Source: an uncultured Lachnospiraceae bacterium (GTDB taxonomy: Bacteria > Bacillota > Clostridia > Lachnospirales > Lachnospiraceae). From it: 8,554 nucleotides of DNA. This document shows positions 6,544 through 8,554 of the stretch, in pieces. Both the position numbers and the translations under genes were made by a program. The stretch is from the NCBI GenBank assembly GCA_902797785.1, contig CADBUD010000007.1, forward strand, positions 1-8,554, written 5' to 3'. Every line of letters starts with the position of its first letter. Position 1 is the first letter of the stretch. The notes beneath the pieces are model-generated. The model was not told where the DNA came from. It searched no databases and saw only the letters and a list, made by a program, of their open reading frames with translations.

Positions 6544-6572
6544 TTGCATATTACGGAAAGTTGTGTTATAAT
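6544..6572 (+). promoter_or_regulatory. Probable promoter of the ZIP transporter gene
   Basis: TATAAT (6567-6572) is a perfect -10 with the TGTG -16 motif in front (6562-6565). TTGCAT (6544-6549) is a partial -35 with a 17-bp spacer. The expected start is near 6579, leaving a leader of about 130 nt. The -35 lies in a perfect 7-bp hairpin, AATATGC (6534-6540)/GCATATT (6546-6552), just after the phosphodiesterase stop. Confidence 0.7.
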
Positions 6573-6581
6573 CCTTAAAGA

Positions 6582-6597
6582 GTTAGTTAAAACTAAC
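6582..6597. promoter_or_regulatory. Palindromic operator, DtxR/MntR-like, at the ZIP promoter
   Basis: GTTAGTT and AACTAAC are perfect inverted 7-bp arms around AA. The palindrome begins 9 bp after the -10, at or just past the expected transcription start, where a bound repressor would block RNA polymerase. The TTAG...CTAA half-sites match those of DtxR/IdeR-type metal-dependent repressors. It does not look like the Fur, Zur or AdcR consensus. The palindrome is direct evidence; the regulator family is inferred from the half-sites and from the metal transporter downstream. Confidence 0.6.
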
Positions 6598-6694
6598 CAA
6601 AGAAACTGCATAATCTATACCAAGGATATTTTGAGGTGTGAAACAGTAAGTTTCCCTATGTCCGCAAGAAATGGATATAGAAAATATGAAGCAT

Positions 6695-6700
6695 GAGGAG
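6695..6700 (+). promoter_or_regulatory. Ribosome binding site fixing the ZIP start
   Basis: GAGGAG lies 7 nt before ATG 6708. An in-frame ATG at 6693 overlaps this site and has no good site of its own, so the five extra residues MRRKK are probably not translated. Confidence 0.75.
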
Positions 6701-6707
6701 AAAGAAA

Positions 6708-7490
6708 ATGAATGCAGATGTAGTAGAAGGATTAATGATTCCCTTTGTGGGAACATCTCTCGGTGCCGCCTGTGTCTTTTTTATGAAAAAAGAAATGCCG
6801 TTGATGCTGCAGAGGGTACTGGAAGGATTCGCGGCCGGAGTTATGGTGGCGGCCTCCATCTGGAGCTTGCTGATTCCTGCAATGGACCAGTCAGAGGAGA
6901 TGGGGCGGCTGGCGTTTTTGCCGGCCGTGATCGGATTTTGGCTTGGTATTTTGTTCTTACTGCTTTTGGACAATGTGACGCCTCACTTACATATGCATGG
7001 CAATGTAAAAGAGGGTCCCAAAAGCAAACTGGGAAAAACGACAATGATGGTGCTGGCAGTAGCGCTGCATAATATTCCGGAAGGGATGGCTGTTGGCGTC
7101 GTATATGCTGGATGGATCTCCGGGGAGGAAAAAATTACATTGATGGGAGCTCTGGCTCTGTCTTTGGGAATTGCGATTCAAAATTTTCCGGAGGGAGCAA
7201 TCGTATCCATGCCGTTATGTGCGGAAGGAATGAAAAAATCGACCGCATTCTGGTATGGAGTGCTTTCAGGAGCAGTGGAGCCGATGGCAGCGGTGTTGAC
7301 AATCTGGCTTTCCGGTCTGATTATTCCGATGCTGCCGTATCTTTTGAGCTTTGCTGCGGGAGCGATGATCTATGTGGTCGTAGAGGAGCTTTTGCCGGAA
7401 ATGTCGGAGGGGATTCATTCCAATATTGGTACGTTGACGTTTTCCATCGGGTTTACCCTGATGATGGCGCTCGATGTGGCACTTGGATAG
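6708..7490 (+). CDS. ZIP-family metal transporter
   Basis: This is a cytoplasmic-membrane importer of divalent metal (zinc, iron or manganese; the substrate cannot be told), 260 aa from ATG 6708. It has about eight hydrophobic segments. The metal path signatures are both present: HNIPEG (121-126) in one helix and QNFPEG (158-163) in the next. H93, H95 and H97 (PHLHMHG) lie in the cytoplasmic loop region before the first of them, a typical ZIP histidine-rich loop. EELLPE (226-231) is the conserved acidic motif of bacterial GufA/ZupT-like members, and the length is normal. The gene has its own promoter and a metalloregulator-like palindrome, so it is probably derepressed on metal limitation. 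No terminator is clear after it. The following 199 bp hold the metF promoter region and an A-rich repeat. Confidence 0.93.
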   Translation: MNADVVEGLMIPFVGTSLGAACVFFMKKEMPLMLQRVLEGFAAGVMVAASIWSLLIPAMDQSEEMGRLAFLPAVIGFWLGILFLLLLDNVTPHLHMHGNVKEGPKSKLGKTTMMVLAVALHNIPEGMAVGVVYAGWISGEEKITLMGALALSLGIAIQNFPEGAIVSMPLCAEGMKKSTAFWYGVLSGAVEPMAAVLTIWLSGLIIPMLPYLLSFAAGAMIYVVVEELLPEMSEGIHSNIGTLTFSIGFTLMMALDVALG

Positions 7491-7570
7491 ATGAAAGGCT
7501 CGGATGCACCCCCAGGCTGCAGCTGCTGCGGTATATAGGAAGAGGAAAAAGGTATGGAAACACGGTCGTT

Positions 7571-7600
7571 TTGAAAAAGCAAGATGGGAATAACTATAGA
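7571..7600 (+). promoter_or_regulatory. Candidate promoter for metF
   Basis: TTGAAA (7571-7576, 5 of 6 matches to -35) and TATAGA (7595-7600, 4 of 6 to -10) are separated by 18 bp. The expected start is near 7607, so the A-rich tandem repeat would make up most of the leader. No SAM-riboswitch or T-box features were recognised in 7491-7689. Upstream, 7491-7570 holds a 15-codon Cys-containing reading frame and a GC-rich GCTGCAGCTGC stretch of no assigned role. Confidence 0.4.
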
Positions 7601-7663
7601 AATAGAAAAAAAGAAATAGAAAAAAAATAGAAATAAGAAATAGAAATAAGAAATAGAAATAAG
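7599..7663 (+). repeat. A-rich 14-bp and 13-bp tandem repeats before metF
   Basis: There are two exact copies of GAAATAGAAAAAAA (7599-7612 and 7613-7626). Overlapping the end of these, three exact copies of AAATAGAAATAAG follow (7625-7637, 7638-7650, 7651-7663). The tract continues as purine-rich sequence up to the ribosome binding site (AGGAAGG, 7674-7680). Exact copies imply recent or ongoing slippage. Confidence 0.9.
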
Positions 7664-7689
7664 AAGGAAAAGCAGGAAGGAAGAAACCG

Positions 7690-8553
7690 ATGAAGATTAC
7701 AGAAATTTATGAAAAAAAGAAAAAAAGCGTGTTGTCATTTGAAATTTTCCCCCCGAAAAAGGATGACGAGCTGAAAAATATCGATGCGACACTAGACATT
7801 TTATGTGAGCTGAAGCCGGATTTTATCAGCGTGACTTTTGGAGCCGGCGGCAGTTCGAACAATAATAAGACGATTGCATTGGCAAAGAAGATCAAAGAGC
7901 AGTACCATGTAGAGCCGGTGGTTCACCTGACCTGTCTTTGCTATGACAAAAAGGAAATCGATGAGTTTACGAGGGTATTGGAGGCTGAGGGAATTGAGAA
8001 TATTCTGGCGCTTCGTGGAGATAAAAATCCGAAGGTTTCGGAAAAGCATGATTTTTTACACGCATCGGATCTGATCACCTATGTCAAAGAGAAGCATGAT
8101 TTTTGTATTTCCGGAGCTTGTTATCCGGAATGTCATCCGGATTCAGAGGGGAGGGTGGATGAGATTCGTCATTTAAAGACCAAGGTAGATGCCGGTGCAG
8201 AGGTGTTGTTGTCCCAACTGTTTTTTGATAATGATTTCTTTTACCGATTTGTGGAGGATTGCCGGATCGCGGGAATCGAGGTGCCGGTAACGCCGGGAAT
8301 CATGCCGGTCATCAATGGGGCTCAGATTCAGAGAATGGTGACGCTTTGCGGGGCATCCCTGCCAGAGCGTTTCCAAAAGATCATTCATCGGTTCGGAGAT
8401 AATAAGACCGCTTTATTTGATGCGGGAATGTCCTATGCGTTGAGCCAGATTATCGATCTGCTGGCAAATGAAGTGGATGGTCTGCATCTCTACACCATGA
8501 ACAATCCTGTTGTAGCAAGAAAGATTTGTGACGGAATCAGTAATATTATCTAA
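7690..8553 (+). CDS. metF: 5,10-methylenetetrahydrofolate reductase
   Basis: This cytosolic flavoenzyme reduces 5,10-methylene-THF to 5-methyl-THF, the methyl donor for methionine synthesis; in acetogenic Clostridia the same step serves the Wood-Ljungdahl pathway. The 287 residues cover the normal MetF length. Family landmarks in order are SFEIFPPK with catalytic E18, FISVTFGAGGS (45-55), HLTCLCYD (79-86), LALRGD with D111, GACYPECHPDS (142-152), the LLSQLFFD strand with Q176, PVTPGIMPV (199-207), and a C-terminal LHLYTMN (265-271). The start ATG 7690 follows AGGAAGG by 9 nt. The gene is complete, ending one base before the window does. There is no partner MetV visible and no methionine synthase inside the window, so which pathway it serves is open. 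Confidence 0.95.
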   Translation: MKITEIYEKKKKSVLSFEIFPPKKDDELKNIDATLDILCELKPDFISVTFGAGGSSNNNKTIALAKKIKEQYHVEPVVHLTCLCYDKKEIDEFTRVLEAEGIENILALRGDKNPKVSEKHDFLHASDLITYVKEKHDFCISGACYPECHPDSEGRVDEIRHLKTKVDAGAEVLLSQLFFDNDFFYRFVEDCRIAGIEVPVTPGIMPVINGAQIQRMVTLCGASLPERFQKIIHRFGDNKTALFDAGMSYALSQIIDLLANEVDGLHLYTMNNPVVARKICDGISNII

Positions 8554-8554
8554 T

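Noticed and set aside
6534..6552. 7-bp perfect hairpin after the phosphodiesterase as an intrinsic terminator
   Set aside because: It is AT-rich and is followed by ACGGAAAG rather than a T-run. It overlaps the ZIP -35, so it is noted only as structure within that promoter.
6671..7072. 133-codon plus-strand frame overlapping the ZIP gene
   Set aside because: It is an out-of-frame shadow of the ZIP gene, which has the HNIPEG and QNFPEG motifs and a good ribosome binding site. The shadow shows no family features.
7112..7630. 172-codon plus-strand frame running from within the ZIP gene into the A-rich repeat
   Set aside because: It is an alternate frame of the ZIP gene extended by the stop-poor purine tract, with no ribosome binding site and no domain.
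7599..7663. CRISPR-like array
   Set aside because: The 13-14 bp units are directly adjacent with no spacers, and there are no cas genes; it is a simple tandem repeat.
7491..7689. SAM riboswitch or T-box upstream of metF
   Set aside because: The region is an A-rich repeat without the needed helices or a terminator hairpin.

Overview
The window reads as an ordinary chromosomal stretch of a low-to-moderate-GC Gram-positive anaerobe, most likely a Clostridia member of the Lachnospiraceae type. The support is strong AGGAGG-like ribosome binding sites, extended -10 promoters (TGnTATAAT and TRTGnTATAAT forms), the character of the protein families, and the style of the intergenic hairpins. No species can be named from the sequence alone. 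All six confident genes lie on the + strand. There are no rRNA or tRNA genes, no CRISPR array, and no transposase or phage genes.

Layout. Positions 1-276 are a leader with two hairpins and a good extended -10 promoter. Positions 277-1881 encode a three-TM, two-HKD cardiolipin synthase (cls). After 50 bp comes an MgtE-type Mg2+ channel/transporter (1932-3548) with an unusual charged N-terminal extension of about 80 residues built from 15-residue repeats. A structured intergenic region (3549-3685) carries a 39-bp inverted repeat overlapping a promoter. Next is a 338-aa protein joining an intact Nudix hydrolase domain to a histidine-kinase-type HATPase domain with no phosphoacceptor (DHp) domain (3686-4702). 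An exact 25-bp direct repeat brackets this gene, with one copy in its leader and the other starting on the base after its stop codon. A cytosolic c-di-GMP phosphodiesterase with a degenerate GGDEF and an intact EAL domain follows (4783-6528). Then comes a ZIP-family metal transporter (6708-7490), preceded by a clean promoter and a palindrome resembling a DtxR/MntR-type operator. The window ends with methylenetetrahydrofolate reductase metF (7690-8553), whose leader is an A-rich tandem repeat.

How the genes may work together. cls and mgtE are probably co-transcribed membrane functions: phospholipid synthesis and Mg2+ uptake. The Nudix-HATPase fusion and the EAL phosphodiesterase are 80 bp apart, have no evident promoter between them, and both look like nucleotide-signalling proteins. 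They are the best candidate here for an undescribed module, although their connection is inference. The ZIP transporter appears to be its own metal-responsive transcription unit. metF seems to begin another unit, possibly continuing into methionine or one-carbon genes beyond the window.

The most interesting points are the domain fusion, the exact 25-bp repeats that bracket it, the putative metalloregulator operator, and the repeat-built extension of MgtE.
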